Shown: positions 21,207 to 35,095 of the stretch, in pieces
Position numbering within the stretch: the first letter of the stretch is position 1
How the letters are laid out: the number at the start of each line of letters is the position of its first letter
Origin: Adiantum capillus-veneris
Lineage: Eukaryota; Streptophyta; Polypodiopsida; Polypodiales; Pteridaceae
NCBI GenBank assembly: GCA_014529385.2
Contig: CM043942.1
Span: 1,714,501-1,778,500 of the forward strand
DNA: 64,000 nucleotides
Direction of reading: 5' to 3'
Notes under the pieces: model-generated
Database searches by the model: none
What the model saw: only the letters and a program-made list of their open reading frames with translations
Told to the model about the DNA's origin: nothing
Made by a program: the position numbers and the translations under genes

Positions 21207-22052
21207 CTTTGCTTTGGTCGAATCATTCAAAACAAGGATGAATTTCGAGCCAACAAAAATATATGAACAATAAGGGAGTTGTCTATTGTCTGGATGCACG
21301 TCATTGCAATAAAATTTTTATTTTCATTTTTGATTATTTAGTGCGTTAAAGACCTTTGTTAGCACTAAAAAATGATTTTTGAATGATTTGTGATATGAGC
21401 GCACCAGCTGTGATGTTCTCTCTTTTGCTTTGTGTGCATGGTGGGATCCCGGTATTGGCCGAGACTCACTTTGTCATAAAAGCCGTACATGGTAATGAGT
21501 GCAATTATGGTCTCTAAAAATCCTATTACAAAGGCTAGCCATCTCAAATAAAAAAGAGAGAAAGGACAAAGTTCGCGCTTTGTATGCAATAAACAAATGC
21601 TACATAAGAGCATGCGGGCATTGGTTGTGTGTGCTATGATTATGTCTATGCACAAATGACCTTATATGTACTAAAAATCTGCTTGTGCTAATTTTATGTT
21701 GAATTTGCATTCCGCTAAACGAAAAATCTTTTTGGCAAGCATGCGAGCTTCATTTGAGAGTTACATTGATGATATGTACATGCTTGGTCATGAAGTCTTG
21801 TACATTAAAACTTGAGTTTGGTATTGAGTGTGCATTTTAGTGCTTGACTTGAACGGCAACATGTTTGCATAGCACTAAAATTGAGCTTTTTCTTTGAATG
21901 ACCATGGGAGAGCAGTGAAATTCAAGCTTGTGATTGATTGTGCATCCTTTAGCTCGTGTTAAAAGACCAAATGCTTAAGAACATTAATGATTTGAGCTTG
22001 GAATCGATTGTGAATTTTAGTGCTTGAATTGACTGTATATCCTTACAAAGCA
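21207..22052 (-). other. Non-coding tract after the gag remnant
   Basis: No ORF with support. Short degenerate repeats of TTAGTGCTTGA / GCACTAAAA and TTGATTGTGCAT words recur about every 120-150 bp. It mirrors 63,152-64,000. Confidence 0.5.
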
Positions 22053-24183
22053 CTAAAAATTGGACTTTATTGAAGGGATGTGACAGGTGTGTGATTTCAT
22101 TGATCCATGAGAAAGAGACGGTGCAACCATTTTCTCATGTTGTCTTATCTTCTCTTTAGCTTGGGTAAGCTCCTCAACTACGGATTTTTGATCTCGTTTT
22201 CTACGTGCTTTCATCCTAGCCTTTGTAGCTTCCCAGCTATTCCGTTTGCTCTTGGTTTTTTGACTAGGTGCATCGGTCTTTGGTTCACCCGTCTCTAGAC
22301 TCACATCACTTTCTGTTTTCTTTATCTCTGGGTTCTCATCAAGTAGCTTTTGAGCTTGTGCTCTCGTAACTACTTGAACTGATACAACATTCTCATTTTT
22401 TGAGCTACTAGGTAGCTGAACAATTCCTAAGATATTTATTGTGATCTTTTTGACTTGCTTTGGGTCTTTTGGACAGTCATCACTGATCAAGTGAATGACA
22501 CCACAGTCAAGACAATAAGCATCCTTGTCTGAGGACATTGTTTGACCAAGTGGTTGCCACAATTTTTGTGACAATCTATCTCTGGTTGAGGAGCTTCTTC
22601 TTGCAATTCCTCTAGGCTATCGACAGGCTCTGACCTAGCTAGTCCTCTATTTACAATGAACCGCAATGTCTTTTTGTCCATCTCATACCTTCTTTCTTCA
22701 AGTCGAAATGCAAGAGGTGGAGGTTGTACTGACCTCACCATTCCATGTGTTTATCTCATCTTCTGTCGCTTTGAAGGGCAATACCTGCTTTGGTTGTCAT
22801 AATACATTGTAGTACTTGGTACTAGTGCTTGTTTATGAGGCGCTTCCATCATTTGCGTATATCTTATGTCTATTTGCCTTCTAGCACCTGGAAATGTAGG
22901 TTGTTTTCCTAAGACAGGCTGTGGCCTTGAAACTCCTATTGGTCTTGGCACATTCCCCGTGATGTATCTAGGTGGAGGAGGTGCTACTAGAATAGGTTAT
23001 GCATACCTCTCCCTAGCATATTCCATGCCATAGTAACACTCTTCTCGTGTATGGTTTGTCCAATTTCTGCAATTTTGCACCACTTAAGCTCCCTTGGGTA
23101 GAATTAACAAGAGGAGCTAACCTCTTGACCATTTTGTCGATAAATTTTTCATGATCGATAGGTGCTGCTGGTTTTGCAATGGACTCACTTATCTGTGAAT
23201 CACTGTGCTGAGAGGATGTGTCATCCTCTTGACTATTACAATCCTTTTCTTTGTATTTCTCACAATTATCCAATAGATAAAGAGCTTCTTTGATCAATTT
23301 ATTTAGCGTCTTGCTCCTTATCATATGTAGATCCTTTTGAAGACCCGCATGTCTCATTCCCTGGATAAATATCATCCTTAACTGTGCTTGCATAGGAAGT
23401 TCCTCTCTTAGACATAACTTGATGTATCTCTTGAGCTGTAATGCCACTTTGCATACTAATTCACTCTCGTTTTTCTTGAATCTGTGGATTTGCAAGACTG
23501 TATTGTGAGCTATGCCTTTCTGTGAGAATTCCAAATAGCTCATCTAGAGTCTCAAAATCACATCTTTCCACCACTGAGTCGAACCATGTAACCACGTCAT
23601 CTGCCAAAGTTAGTCCATATCCCGCAAACTATGTTGCAAAATCCAAAAGTTCCTCTGCTCTGATTACTCTTTCGAAAGTCGCTATGTGATTTATTGGACC
23701 TTTGTCTTCGGCATATTACTCGTTTACCCATTTCTAGATCTCGGATGGTTTAACTCGCCAAGCGTCTACAAGTCTAACCATAGACGTTCCCATTCCTTCT
23801 CTTGCTTTAGGCCTTCTACCATGCCTAGGTTCTTCTTCAAAGGGATTAGTCTTCATTTTGACGATTGGTCCTTTACGAAGATTCACTTGAGGAGGCATGT
23901 CTTCCATCTTTGTGATCATCTCATCTCTTGTTACCGCTCTAGAAGGGAATCCAGGTGGCTCCCTTTTTGGAATTCTCGTGTTTGGTGGAAGTAGCTGTGG
24001 TCCTTCACCGATCAAATCTCCACTTATGTCTAATGTAGTTTGTGGGTTTGTGCTTCCTATAGATCTGTATTCTCGTCCATACTTGTCAACAATTATAGAT
24101 TTCCATTGATAGTCGACTCCGTATATGTATAGACATATAAGAGCTTGTAATCTGCCAGCTCTCCTGGGTATGACTCTGTGCAC
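22053..24183 (-). pseudogene. Gypsy Gag remnant in the left arm
   Basis: It is broken into about five open segments on the - strand: 24,183-23,734, 23,543-23,013, 22,951-22,751, 22,741-22,487 and 22,574-22,053. The N-terminal segment has DYQWKSIIVDKYGREY, resembling the Gag start at 40,983 (EVKIAAYDKYGTQY). In translation of the gap a Gag core pattern is seen (YGLTLADDVATWFDS). Near the C-terminus two CCHC-like zinc knuckles occur (CGNHLVKQC and CLDCGVIHLISDDC), followed by a Lys/Arg-rich tail. No protease, RT or integrase follows in the next 850 bp, so the element looks Gag-only, at least within the window. Same insertion as at 61,021-63,151. Confidence 0.8.
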
Positions 24184-24298
24184 CTATAAAGGTTGACGGA
24201 GTGAGGTCTAGATGATTGTATAGACTGTAGACTCCCCTTGATGTCTTCTACCCACTGCAAGTCTCAATTTGTGATTTTGACCTTTAGTTTGACACATA

Positions 24299-25735
24299 AG
24301 ACATTATACGCGTTTATAGTCTTTTGTGGCAGAATGAGGCGATTTTTATCCCAATGATTCCATATCATTCAAGAAAATCTCAACAACTTTAAGAATTCAA
24401 TTTGGACATTTTTTGGGCAAGTTATGATCAATAGAAGCATGAATCTATCCAAATCTATCTTTTGGCCTTTACAAGCTCAAATGAGCTCCAAATGCAATGG
24501 AATTTCGGCTAGGGACTTCTTTTATGCTCTAGGACAGTGAGGTTTGCCCAAATGTTTGTCTTGACCTAGATTTGGCCACTGAGACATTGTACACGTATGA
24601 TGTCTTTTTGCTCCGATTGACATGAAATTTTTCGAATAGGCTTAAAACATCATTTCCAACCCTCCTATGTGGTCAAAAGTGAAATTTGACTTTCAGATCT
24701 TGGCATGAGACATTATATACATATAATGTCTATGTGCTCATGTTTTGATAAAATTTGGTATGTGAGCTCGTCTTGTGGTGCTTAACACCCTAGTATGATT
24801 AGACCTCAATTTTGGTCCCTAAAAGCGCTCTTTAGACATCATACACGTATGATGTCTAACTGGTCAGAATGAAGTGATTTTTACTCCAGAGGTTCCTCAA
24901 CACACTGGCAACGTACTCACAGCAAGTTTCAGAATTAAAATTTGATCACTTTTTGAGCAAGTTATGGCCAACACAAGCATTCATTTACCTAGATGCGTCG
25001 TATGGTCTTTGCAAGCCCAAGAATGCTTCAAATTTGATGAAATTTGTCCTTTATGCTTCCTAAATGCTACATATCACAAGGGTGAACTCATATGTAACTT
25101 TTGATCTCAAATCTGGCCTCTAAGACATCATACGCATATGATGTCTAGGTGGTCAGAATTTAGTTTTGTTTCTACCAGAGGTGCCCCTTGGTGTGTACAA
25201 CAAGAATATGTGCTCCCAACAAAATTTGGGTATCAAAATTGCAGAAAATCATCACTTTTTACAAGGAATACCCCTGAAAGAGTAAAATCCCCTTAACTCT
25301 CAATCTATATGTCCAAATGATATGAAATTTGGTGTATGTGCTCAACACAATATGCGGAAGATGGGTATATAGTTAAAAGATCATTTTTACTGCCAAAATC
25401 ACCCCTCAGATATCATACGCGTATGACGTCTGCTGATGAATTTTTGGACAAAAGTCATTCACAAGCATCCCCAAGTCTCTAGCACTGGCTTTCAAGCACT
25501 TCTACCAATTTTCATGCAAAAATGTGCTCAAAATCATAAGTTTTTCTATTTTTCATTTCGGACACTTTGTCTTTTGTCTTTTGGGTGTCTAGAGTTGGTC
25601 AAAACTCTAGTTTCAATGTGTACTTAGGGTAAAACTCCCCTTATGAACACTGTAGTGCAGATACCCCTTGAAATATCATCCTGGAAATATTTGGTCTCCA
25701 GATACCCCTTGAAATATTATATGCGTATGATGTCC
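24299..25735 (-). repeat. ACGCGT-type palindrome array in the gypsy leader, left arm
   Basis: This mirrors 59,473-60,905: seven degenerate AGACATCATA-CGCG-type palindromes between the PBS and the Gag start on the - strand, for example at 24,299, 24,835-24,860 and 25,121-25,146. Centres vary (ACGCGT, ACACGT, ACGCAT), and spacing follows the right arm. Confidence 0.8.
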
Positions 25736-26256
25736 AAGTTTACAAAATTACAGTTTTTGTACACAGAACTCTCGCACATGCCCTCTTATATGCTCAACAT
25801 GAATCAGCCATGCAAAAATGGCAATAGTAATCTGTTTATTGCATTTTTTCCTTAAAAGTAGACTTTTTAGAGATCATGAATGCAAACAAGCCCTTTACCA
25901 AATAAATTAGCGATGGATAGCTTTAGATCAGAATCAGGTTACTTACCTAAAGCTACTCCTACAAATCATATGGGGTTTTGCATCTATGAGTAGAAAAACG
26001 ACAATGCCACACATGGACTAGCAAATGCTTTTATCACCTCACAAAGATCTCGACCACCAACAACTACTCTATTCTACAAATCCTAACTAAATCTACCTAG
26101 TTGCAGACCCTCGGCAAGACACAAGCTTCCTAGCTATCCACTTGATCACGGAATATACTTTTCTAGATCTACTTAAAAAAAAAGCTTTCTTTAGCTGAAA
26201 CTAAATCAAGCAACCATCACGCAAGTGTTAGTAGGAATACCTACCTAAGTCCGTGT

Positions 26257-26276
26257 GTCCCTGGTAACGGCGCCAA
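26257..26276 (-). other. Primer binding site of the arm gypsy element, left copy
   Basis: On the - strand it reads TTGGCGCCGTTACCAGGGAC, directly after an LTR ending GCAACA. The TGGCGCC start is shared with the PBS at 43,052-43,069. Confidence 0.8.
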
Positions 26277-27430
26277 TGTTGCGGGAGTGAATCACACCAC
26301 CCATAAAGTGCATGCAACTCAACCTAGATCAACATAATGTCCATAGAGGACACAGATGACATGATAGGCACACGGAGGAAATATTTTTAGCTTGTCAGGG
26401 TGAGACCATCCTACACATACAACACTCTAGAGGCCAACTATACCACAATCTAGAATCTCACTGCTCTCAACAACACCACCAATCCACAAACACACAAACG
26501 GAAGGAAACTCATTAAACCATACTAGAATCGCATGAAACTTAAGGAACACCATCCCCTCACTAGGATACACATGTCCCAAAACGTCTATACTTGAAACCC
26601 TAGCTCTAAACCCATCTGCAAAAAAATGCATATGAAGACAAAGTCAAAATTTTGAAGTACCCGAAACTAAAATCTATGAGTACCTATGCGTAGCTTATGT
26701 CACCACAATTCTAATGACTACTTGCAAGCAAAAAACGGACATTGTTTGATATACTTACAGCCTCAAAGAGATCGTAGATGCGCGAACATACGTGCTCCGT
26801 CTCACAAGGAATGCTTGGCATCTTGTTGAGGCTAGCGTGATGGTGCAATTGGATCTACAATGTGATGAACGAGCGGGGAATAGCGCCAAGATGAAGCTCA
26901 TCCATCACCATCGCCATCGTTGTTCCATCATCTACTTCTCTCTTCTCCCGCGCTTCACCGAGCCTCATCCTGTCCATCGCTCCATCCGTTCTCAATTGGC
27001 ACTCAAGCTCACAGGTATTTGACTTCTAATTACTATCTAATTACATTTTGATCGCATCTTAATTAATTTCTAATTAATCTCTAATTAGATTCAGGTCATT
27101 CTCACTCTATACACAAAAAAGTGAAAAAAAAACCTCTAACTGAAATCTGATTAAGCTCTAATGGAAGACAATTTCAAAACTCCTTGCACACAAAAACAAG
27201 AAAAGACAAAAAACTACATAACTAAAAAAACAATAAAAATAGCTATGGCATACTTGTAATCACTAGATGTTGAGGTTGAGGAGAATGTGGTGAGGACAAT
27301 GGTTTAGAGGGTGCTATAGTAGAGTTGAAAAGAAAGAATAACAAAGTGGAAAAGACAAAAAACTATAACTTAAAGAGTATATTTTAAATATTTATAACTT
27401 AAATTTATAAAAAAATGATTTTGAGAAAAT
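26277..27430 (-). mobile_element. 5' LTR region of the arm gypsy element, left copy
   Basis: The 3' end of the LTR is fixed by the adjacent PBS (GCAACA at 26,277-26,282 on -). The outer end is not clear; no partner LTR is present. The tract holds AT-rich DNA with TTAATTAGAAATTAA-type words and no ORF I trust. Confidence 0.5.
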
Positions 27431-27795
27431 ATAATTGCTACCATAGCCAACATAGGGTGCCAAGAAAGAAGGACATCTAAGCTCCCAAGAAACCTACAGA
27501 GCAAGAGAGACAAATTGGATGCACTATGGCCTTGGGGCCATTGGGTGCCAAGAAAGGAGCCTCAAAGGGGCACTAGGGGCTCAAAGGGACTATGAGAGAC
27601 ACATTGGATGCACTATGGACTTCGGGCCATAGGGTGCCAAGAAAAGATCCCCACAGGAGCACATAAGCCCCCAAGGGACCGATAGACCATTCGCGACACA
27701 TTCGCGACACTATGGCCTTCGGGCTATAGGGTGCCAAAAAAGGATCCCCGCAAGGGCACCTAAGCCCCCAAGGGACCTATAGACCATGAGAGAGA
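27431..27795. repeat. Satellite remnant flanking copia, left arm
   Basis: Units of about 60-130 bp contain GGCACCCTATGGCC and CTATGGCCTTGGGGCCATTGGGTGCC half-palindromes. This is the same family as the array on the far side of copia, so copia inserted within the satellite. A stretch at 27,690-27,706 repeats CATTCGCGACA twice. Confidence 0.65.
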
Positions 27796-30726
27796 TGGTG
27801 GAATTAGGGTTGCAGAGAAACGCACATAGCTTGGAGAAGATGAAGGAAGCTCAAAGCACACAATAGAGTGTGTGTTACTTAGTGTGCAATGGAGAGATAG
27901 ATAGCCCTAGAGTGATGGACGTATATACAATGCACGGGGGAAAAAACCTCCTAAAGAGGGAAAAAATACCCTGGCAGTCCTAGTGTGTTCACACAAATCA
28001 CTACCACATTTATATGGTAACAAATCTCCCCTGGAGTGATGCGGTGAACCACAATGACAAGTACATAAAGAACCACAATGAGAAGTACATCACCCTCACG
28101 CTTTACACACAATGTGCTTTCTGTTGGACTGTTACAAAAGCCTTGTTTGACCAAATGAGTGTCCAATTTCTTATACCAAGCATGAGGAGATTGCTTCAGC
28201 CAATACAAAGCCTTGTTACATTTGCACACTTTGTCCTCTTCTCCTTTCTTGACAAAACCGCGAAGCTGCGTTACATAAACTTCCTCAAATATGTCACAAT
28301 TCAAGAAAGCACTAACAATGTATGATTGATGTACATCCCAACCAAAATGAGCTGCCAATGCACATAGAAAACACAGAGTAGTCATACGACGTGGGAGAAA
28401 AAGTCTCTTTTCATAATCTATGCCTTTTAGCTGTGCATAACCCTTTGCAACAAGTTGAGCCTTATGGCGATCGATCTCACCATCTGGCTTGGGTTTCAAC
28501 TTGTAAACCCACTTTGTACACCAATGGCCTTTACATAAAGTCCATACGTCATTTTTTATAAGTGCATCATATTCTGATTGCATGGTAGCCATCCAATTTT
28601 CTGAAGTTTGTGCTTCATCAAAAGACAAACTCCTCAACATCATGTAAGCAAGACACAGCCAAAGCATAACAATCTGATGCATAAGATGCATGACAAGAGC
28701 CTAAACGAGTAAGACTAGACAAAGGTTCATCCAATTTACTATCATGCAATGTATGCACCAACCATTTTGGCATACCTCTAGCCTGCTCATTTTCAGCCCT
28801 TTCCTCATCAAGTACATCATGTATATGTGCATCAATAATAGGCTGATCCGTAACATTTTCGGAAACCCCCATAGGCTGTACATTTGCCTCATTGGAATTA
28901 ACATTTGTATTTCTACCACTAAAAAGAGGCAACAAAGCTGTCATAAATGTCCTGCGAGCTTACATTACTATCTCTAGTACATGACAACAAGGGCTGAACA
29001 GAATCTTCCACAAACACTACATCCCATGAAACCAAAATACGCTTTGTTTGTGGATGATACAACCTGTAATCTTTTCTTTCAGCACTAAAACCAACAAAAG
29101 TACATTTGACAGCGTTATCATCTAATTTTTTGCGCTGTGTATGTGGCACCAAAGCATATGCCAAACAGTCAAAAACACGCATGTGCTCAATAGAAGGCCT
29201 TCTATCATGCCATACTTCATATGGAGTAATAGACTTCAAAGATTTTGTAGGACACCTGTTTAGTACAAAAGTGGCACACATGATGGCCTCAAGCCAAAAC
29301 GAATGCAGCAAAGCTTGATTTTTGACCATACATCTGGCCATTTTCGTAAGTGACTTCTTTTTCCTCTCAACTACACCATTTTTCTGAGGCATATAAGTCA
29401 CTGTACACTGGTGTTTTATTCCACAACTAGCCAAAAATGCATTAAATTCATGAGACATATACTCCCCCCCTCGATCGGAACGGAGGGTGCACATAGTACA
29501 TTTTGATACATTTCCAGCCATAGCTAGAAATTGTTCGAAGCACATAAAAATTTCAGACTTCGCTTTAAGCGTAAATACCCTTGCATGCTTGGAGTAATCA
29601 TCAATTAAAGTCATGAAGTACAAGTAAGTGCCCAAGAATGGAGTTTGCATGGGCCCACAAACATCACTATGCACAAGTTGCAACCTGCATGTGGTCCTAA
29701 CTGAACCATCCTTTGGAAACTTAGAACGCTGCATTTTTCCCAGAATACAGCCTTCACAAACATGTTTGACAGGTGCTTCAAGAGGCGGCAAAGAAGCAAC
29801 CATATCAGATTTCTGCAAATGCAGCAAACTGGCAAAATTTAAATGATCAAAACGTGCATGCCAAAGTTTTGCATCTAAAATAGCCCTTGAATCTACAACT
29901 GAATTTGCAAAATTTTGTCCACACTTGTCATACAAAGTGAGCTTATACAACCCACGGCACAAAAGCCTCGATGCAACGATTTCATCACCAAAACTGAGAT
30001 CATGAACTATACAACTGTCATCCACAAATTTAACTACAAGTCCAAGTCTAGCAAGTGCAGATACAAACAAAAGATTCTTCTTGAACCCACGTACATAACG
30101 TGCATCAACAAGTGGGAAAGAACTGCCATTTGCAGTAGTAAGCACAATCTTTCCAACTCCCTAAACCGGATAAGAGGCATTGTTGGCACAAGTGACTGAA
30201 TTCCCATGAGGGAAAAACTTGAGAGAGATGAACAATTTTATGATGTGAGGTAATGTGCTTTGTAGCACCATTGGCAAAATACCACACATGTGAATCTGCA
30301 GCAACTGACAAGCATGAATCATGGATAGAAAAATTGTAAGTGCACTATGCGCTAAAAGCCCATTCTACATCAACATTAGCATCACAGTCAACCTGCAAAA
30401 CGCTCGCCAAACCTCATTGAAATCGGAGAAAGTGAGCAGCCGTGTGCTGGAGCAGCTGGTAACTAAGCTTGGGAGGATGCAACCTGCTCTGATACCAATT
30501 GTTGGAATTAGGGTTGCAGAGAAATGCACACAACTTGGAGAAGATGAAGGAATCTCAAAGCACACAATAGAGAGTGTGTTACTTAGTGTGCAATGGAAAG
30601 ATAGATAGCCCTAGAGTGATGGGGGTATATACAATGCAGGGGGAAAAAAACCTCCTAAAGAGGGAAAAAATTCCCTAGCGGTCCTAGTGTGTTCACACAC
30701 ATCACTATCACATGTTTATGGTAACA
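27796..30726 (-). mobile_element. Ty1/copia element, left arm, internally deleted
   Basis: LTRs of 227 bp lie at 30,500-30,726 (5' on -) and 27,796-28,022 (3'). Flanking AGAGA (27,791-27,795 and 30,727-30,731) is a 5-bp target duplication. PBS complement of initiator tRNA-Met (TTGGTATCAGAGC) is at about 30,487-30,499. The gag, zinc knuckle and part of the leader are missing relative to the right copy (about 1.24 kb), with GAC microhomology at the junction. RT stops before the catalytic YVDD, and RNase H is absent. Non-autonomous. Confidence 0.93.
28919..30145 (-). pseudogene. Copia integrase region, left copy (408-codon open frame)
   Basis: The open frame carries the pre-integrase HHCC module (HARFDHLNF to CEGCILGK) and the integrase core with D (HSDVCGP), D (RSDRGGEY) and E (GVVERKK). 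It stays in frame through ATFVLNRCPTKS, where the right copy has a 1-bp deletion. Upstream, the protease segment reads WYFANGATKHI, so the catalytic Asp of DSGA is lost. Downstream segments (28,944-27,951) encode an RT fragment with WVYKLKPKPDG and DIFEEVYVTQ, ending before the active site. Confidence 0.85.
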
Positions 30727-30731
30727 AGAGA

Positions 30732-33170
30732 CATTGGATGCACTGTACATATAATCTCTATTTTCAATAGAGAGAAATATATGGCCCTTGAGCTTATGCA
30801 TTGGCACCATCTTGTGCTAGGTCCATATGATCTCCCACCAAAATAGAGGGACACAACCTATGGCCCTAATTCCATAGGATCTCACATCATAATAATGGAA
30901 ACTCTATGGCCCTAGGGCCATAGGGTGGACTAGGTGTTAATGTAGAAGCTCTCAAAGAGACTTTGGGCCCTTTAGCTTATACATTAGTACCCTATGGTCC
31001 TAAGGCCATAGGGTCTCACATCATACCAGAGAGAAACCCATGGCCTTAAGGGTAGAGAATGGCCTAGGGGTCAATGTAGTAGCTCTCAAGCATTTGGGAC
31101 ATTGAAGGGCACCAACATATGCACTATGGTAGCCCTATTTCCCTAGGACCATAGGATCTCTATTTGGAAAATAGAGAAACCTATGGTCCTTGCACTTCTA
31201 CATTGGCACGCTATGGCTCTAGGTCCATACGATCTCTTAATAGAATAGAGGAAAACAACCTATGGCCCTCGACCTTATACATTGCCACATTATGTCCCTA
31301 AGTCCATAGGATCTCACATCATACTAAAGGGAACCTTATGGCCCAGGCCCATAGGGTGGACTATGTGTCAGTGTAGAATCTCTCAAAAAGCACCAACATA
31401 TGCACTATGGTAGCCTTATGTCCCTAGGACCATAGGATCTCTATTTGCAATAGAGGAAAATCTACGATCCTTGAGATTTTGAATTGGCACCCTATGTCCC
31501 TAGGTCCATAGGATCTATCACTGGTATAAAGGGACACAACCTATGATCCTAAGTCCATAGGATCTCACATCATACTAAAGGGCACTCTATTGCCCTAGGG
31601 ACATAGGGTCGATTATATGTCAATGTAGAAGCTCTCAAAGAGCCTTTGTGCCATTCACCTTATACATTAGTACCCTATGGCCGTAAGGCCATATGGTCTC
31701 ACATCATACTAGAGAGGAACCCATGGACGTAAGGTTATAGGATGGCCTAGAGGTCAATGTAGAAGCTCTCAAAGAGCATTTGGTCCATTCAAGGGAACCA
31801 ACATATGTACTACAGTAGCCCTATGGCCCTAGGACCATAAGATATCTATTTGCAATAATAGAGAGAAACCCATGGCCATTTAGCTTTTTCATTGGCACCC
31901 TATGGACCTAGGTCCCTAGCATATCTCACTAGAATAGAGGGAAACAACCTTTGTTCCTTTACCGGATACATTCACACCTTATGGCCCTAAGTCCATAGTA
32001 TCTCACATCATATTAAAGGGCACTCTATGGCCCTAGGGCCATAGGGTGGACTAGGTATCAATGTAGAAGCTTTCAAAGAGCCTTTGGGCCCTTCAGCTTA
32101 TACATTGGTACCCTACGGACCTAAGACCATAGAGTCTCACATCATATTAGAGAGGAACCCATGGTCTTAAGGGTAGACGATGGCCTAGAGGTTAATGTAG
32201 AATCTCTCAAAGAGAATTCGGACCATTCAAGGACACTAAAATATGCACTATGGTATCCCTAGGGCCCTAGGACCATAGGATCTCCATTATCATTAGAGAG
32301 AAACCTATGTTCCTTAAGCGTATGCATTAGCACCCTATGACCCTAGGTCAATAGGATCTCTCGCTAGAATAGAGGTAAACAACCTATTTCCATTGACCTT
32401 ATACATTCCCACCTTATGGCCCTAAGTCCATATGATCTCACATCATATTAAAGAGCACTCTATGGCCCTAGGTCCATAGGGTGTGTCAATGTAGAAACTC
32501 TCAAAGAGCCTTTGGACCCTTCAACTTATACATTGGTACCATATGGCCCTAAGGCCATAGGGTGGACTATATGTAAATGTAGAAACTCTCAAAGAGCCTC
32601 TGGACCCTTCAACTTATACATTGGTACCATATGGCCTTAAGGACATAGGATCTCACATCATAATTGAGAGGAACCTACGGTCTTAAGGCTAGAGGATGGC
32701 GTAGGGGTCTATGTAGAGGCTCTCAATGGGCCATTCAAGGTTTCCAACATATGCACTATGGTAGCCCTATGTCCCTAGGACCATAGGATCTCTATTTTCA
32801 ATAAAGAGCAACCTATGGACCTTGAGCTTATGCATTGGCACTTTGTGGCCCTAGGTCCATAGGATATCTCACTAGAATAGAGGGACACAACCTATGGCCT
32901 TAAGTCCATAGGATCTCACATCATACTAGAGGGCACATGTGTCAATGTAAAAGCTCTCAAAGAGCCTTTGGGCGCTTTCACTTATCCATTGGTGCCCTAT
33001 GGCCCTAAGGCATAGGATCTCATATCATACTAGAGAGGAGCCCATGGCCTTAAGAGTAGAGGATGGCCTAGGGGTCAATGTATAAGATTTCATGAAGCAT
33101 TTGGGCCATTCCATAGTATCCATATGGCCCTAGGACCATAGGATGTCATTTTCAATAGAGAGAAATTGTA
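30732..33170. repeat. Palindromic CTATGGCCCTAGGGCCATAG satellite, left arm
   Basis: Dozens of variants of a palindrome recur, each followed by phrases such as TCTCACATCATACTAGAG, TCAATGTAGAAGCTCTCAAA and CAGCTTATACATTGG. Perfect 20-bp copies are at 30,904-30,923 and 32,025-32,044. Long phrases recur about every 130-430 bp, suggesting a higher-order repeat. No ORF. About 0.7 kb longer than the right-arm array. Confidence 0.9.
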
Positions 33171-34829
33171 ACATTTAATAATGCCCTAATAACTTGTTTG
33201 TAGCGGAAATTGATAACATAGTGAGCATTTCATTAAGAACAAGTTCCTAATGAGCATAGAGAGAGTACTTAATTTGAGAAAGAAACATAGCAATTTACAC
33301 CTAGCTAATTTGGCATGGACAATACTTGAAAACAACTCTAGAGAAATAGAACAATTGAAAACAATTGAGGACTTGATTTACATGGAGCCGGTCCCCCCTC
33401 CATAAAGGCTTTGTATTATAGATTATCCCATCAAAGGAGACTTTTGTACAATACAATTCTTGTGTTCCTTGACAAAACTCGTTGGTGCAATGTAGATGGA
33501 AGCTTAATGCACCAAATTATGCTTGAAAAACACACCTAGTGTCCCTAGTCTCAGTCTCAAGACCTCACACACCTTCAAAAATGGTGAGAGCTAGTAGGGA
33601 ATGAGGATGATTGAGAGGAAGAAGATGTACCTTACAAGAAAGAAGTATTCTCCTCACATAATCACTCTAATAGCATAGCTTAGCTTAGTAATTAGCATGG
33701 TAGAGGAGATGAGCATGCCATTGAAGCTTGGCTCTTGGTTGGATTTGCATTCCATAGCCAAAACTTATTGGTGTAGGCCTCTACTTCTCAATTCTTGGAG
33801 AAGGAGATGGATTTCTTCTTGCACACATGAGTTTTGTGTGTGTGTGTGTGTGTGTGTGTGTAGCATTGTGTTAGACAAAAATGCAGCCCTCTCTCTCTCT
33901 TCTTGGTCAACCCCTCTTGCTAATTACTCATGCTGGCCTCCCATTGGCTCTTGTAAAGCTTAGCCAATCACAAATTAGAAGCATAATTGATAGCCTTGTG
34001 ACATGTGCCCCCCTTTCCCCTCTTGTGCTTCAGGTAATTAAATAATTTATTTAAACTCTCATTGGACCTTTTAGTCTTCTGGCCATTAGGAATCAGGCAA
34101 GCCATTGGGATGCTGGATGCTCATTGGACCCCTTGGTAGACTGTTGAAATAGTATTCTAGGGAGCTTAATTTGTATTGGTTATTTGATCAAGAATTTTTA
34201 AATTGATTAGACTAATTTTACTCTAGCCTAATTCTCATTGGTCCACCTCTATGGCCATCCAATAGGATTTGAGGGGAAATTGGGGTCAACTGGCCTAGGA
34301 GTGTGCCATGTGTGCATTCTTCCCTTTGGGGAGAGCTTGGGAGTGTGTGTGTGTGTGTGTGTGTGTTTCTCTCTCATCCCCTATCATTAGGGATTTCCGC
34401 CTCCTTCCTAGGGATGTGGGAAGACTTTATAGTCTTCCCATGACCATCCAATTTTCCCCTACTTTGGCCATTGGACAATTGAATTAAATTTACTGATGCC
34501 ATTCTAGAAAGTCTACAAGAAACAAGTTAAGCTAGCCACCCATGATATTACATCATTGATTCTTAGATTATTACATTTATCATTTTATCTTATTTTTACC
34601 ATTTCAAATCCACCCATGTTGTTCAAAACATTGATATCTAGTTTGTTCTTTTTCTCAATTTATTTGAAAATTGCCAACTTGTGAGTTTGAGTTTTTCCAC
34701 AATAAATGTATTGAGACAAATAGGACCCTACATATATATGTTCATATATGTAATACTTTAAAGCTAAGTGAACATAATATTTTTATTATAATCCATTTAT
34801 AGTGTGTCGGATAAAGCTATGGGTTTGGT
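33171..34829. other. Non-coding arm DNA with TG microsatellites
   Basis: No supported gene. (TG)n runs lie at about 33,836-33,860 and 34,344-34,367. The open frame at 33,697-33,963 recurs in the right arm, but it is partly encoded by the TG run and does not resemble a protein family. Mirrors 49,860-51,530. Confidence 0.6.
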
Positions 34830-35095
34830 TAGAGTACCCTATGACTTGAGGATCATAGAGTTCTTTATCGACATGTCCCCTTATGGAATTATGGCCATAG
34901 GATCCCCCAAAAGCATTTGGACTACCCTACAACCTTAAGGCCATAGGGTGATGACATAGAATCTCTAGAAGGGCATGTGAGCATTTGGGATACCCTACAA
35001 CCTTAGGGCCATAGGGTGCCCACTTGGCTCTCTATGGAGACACCTTATAACATATCACATGACACCCTATGGCCTTCAAGCCATAGGGTGGTTAT
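34830..35095. repeat. Second block of the palindromic satellite, left arm
   Basis: Several CCTATGGC...GCCATAGGG-type units occur, spaced about 60-80 bp, separated from the main array by 1.6 kb of non-repetitive DNA. Mirrors 49,570-49,860. Confidence 0.7.
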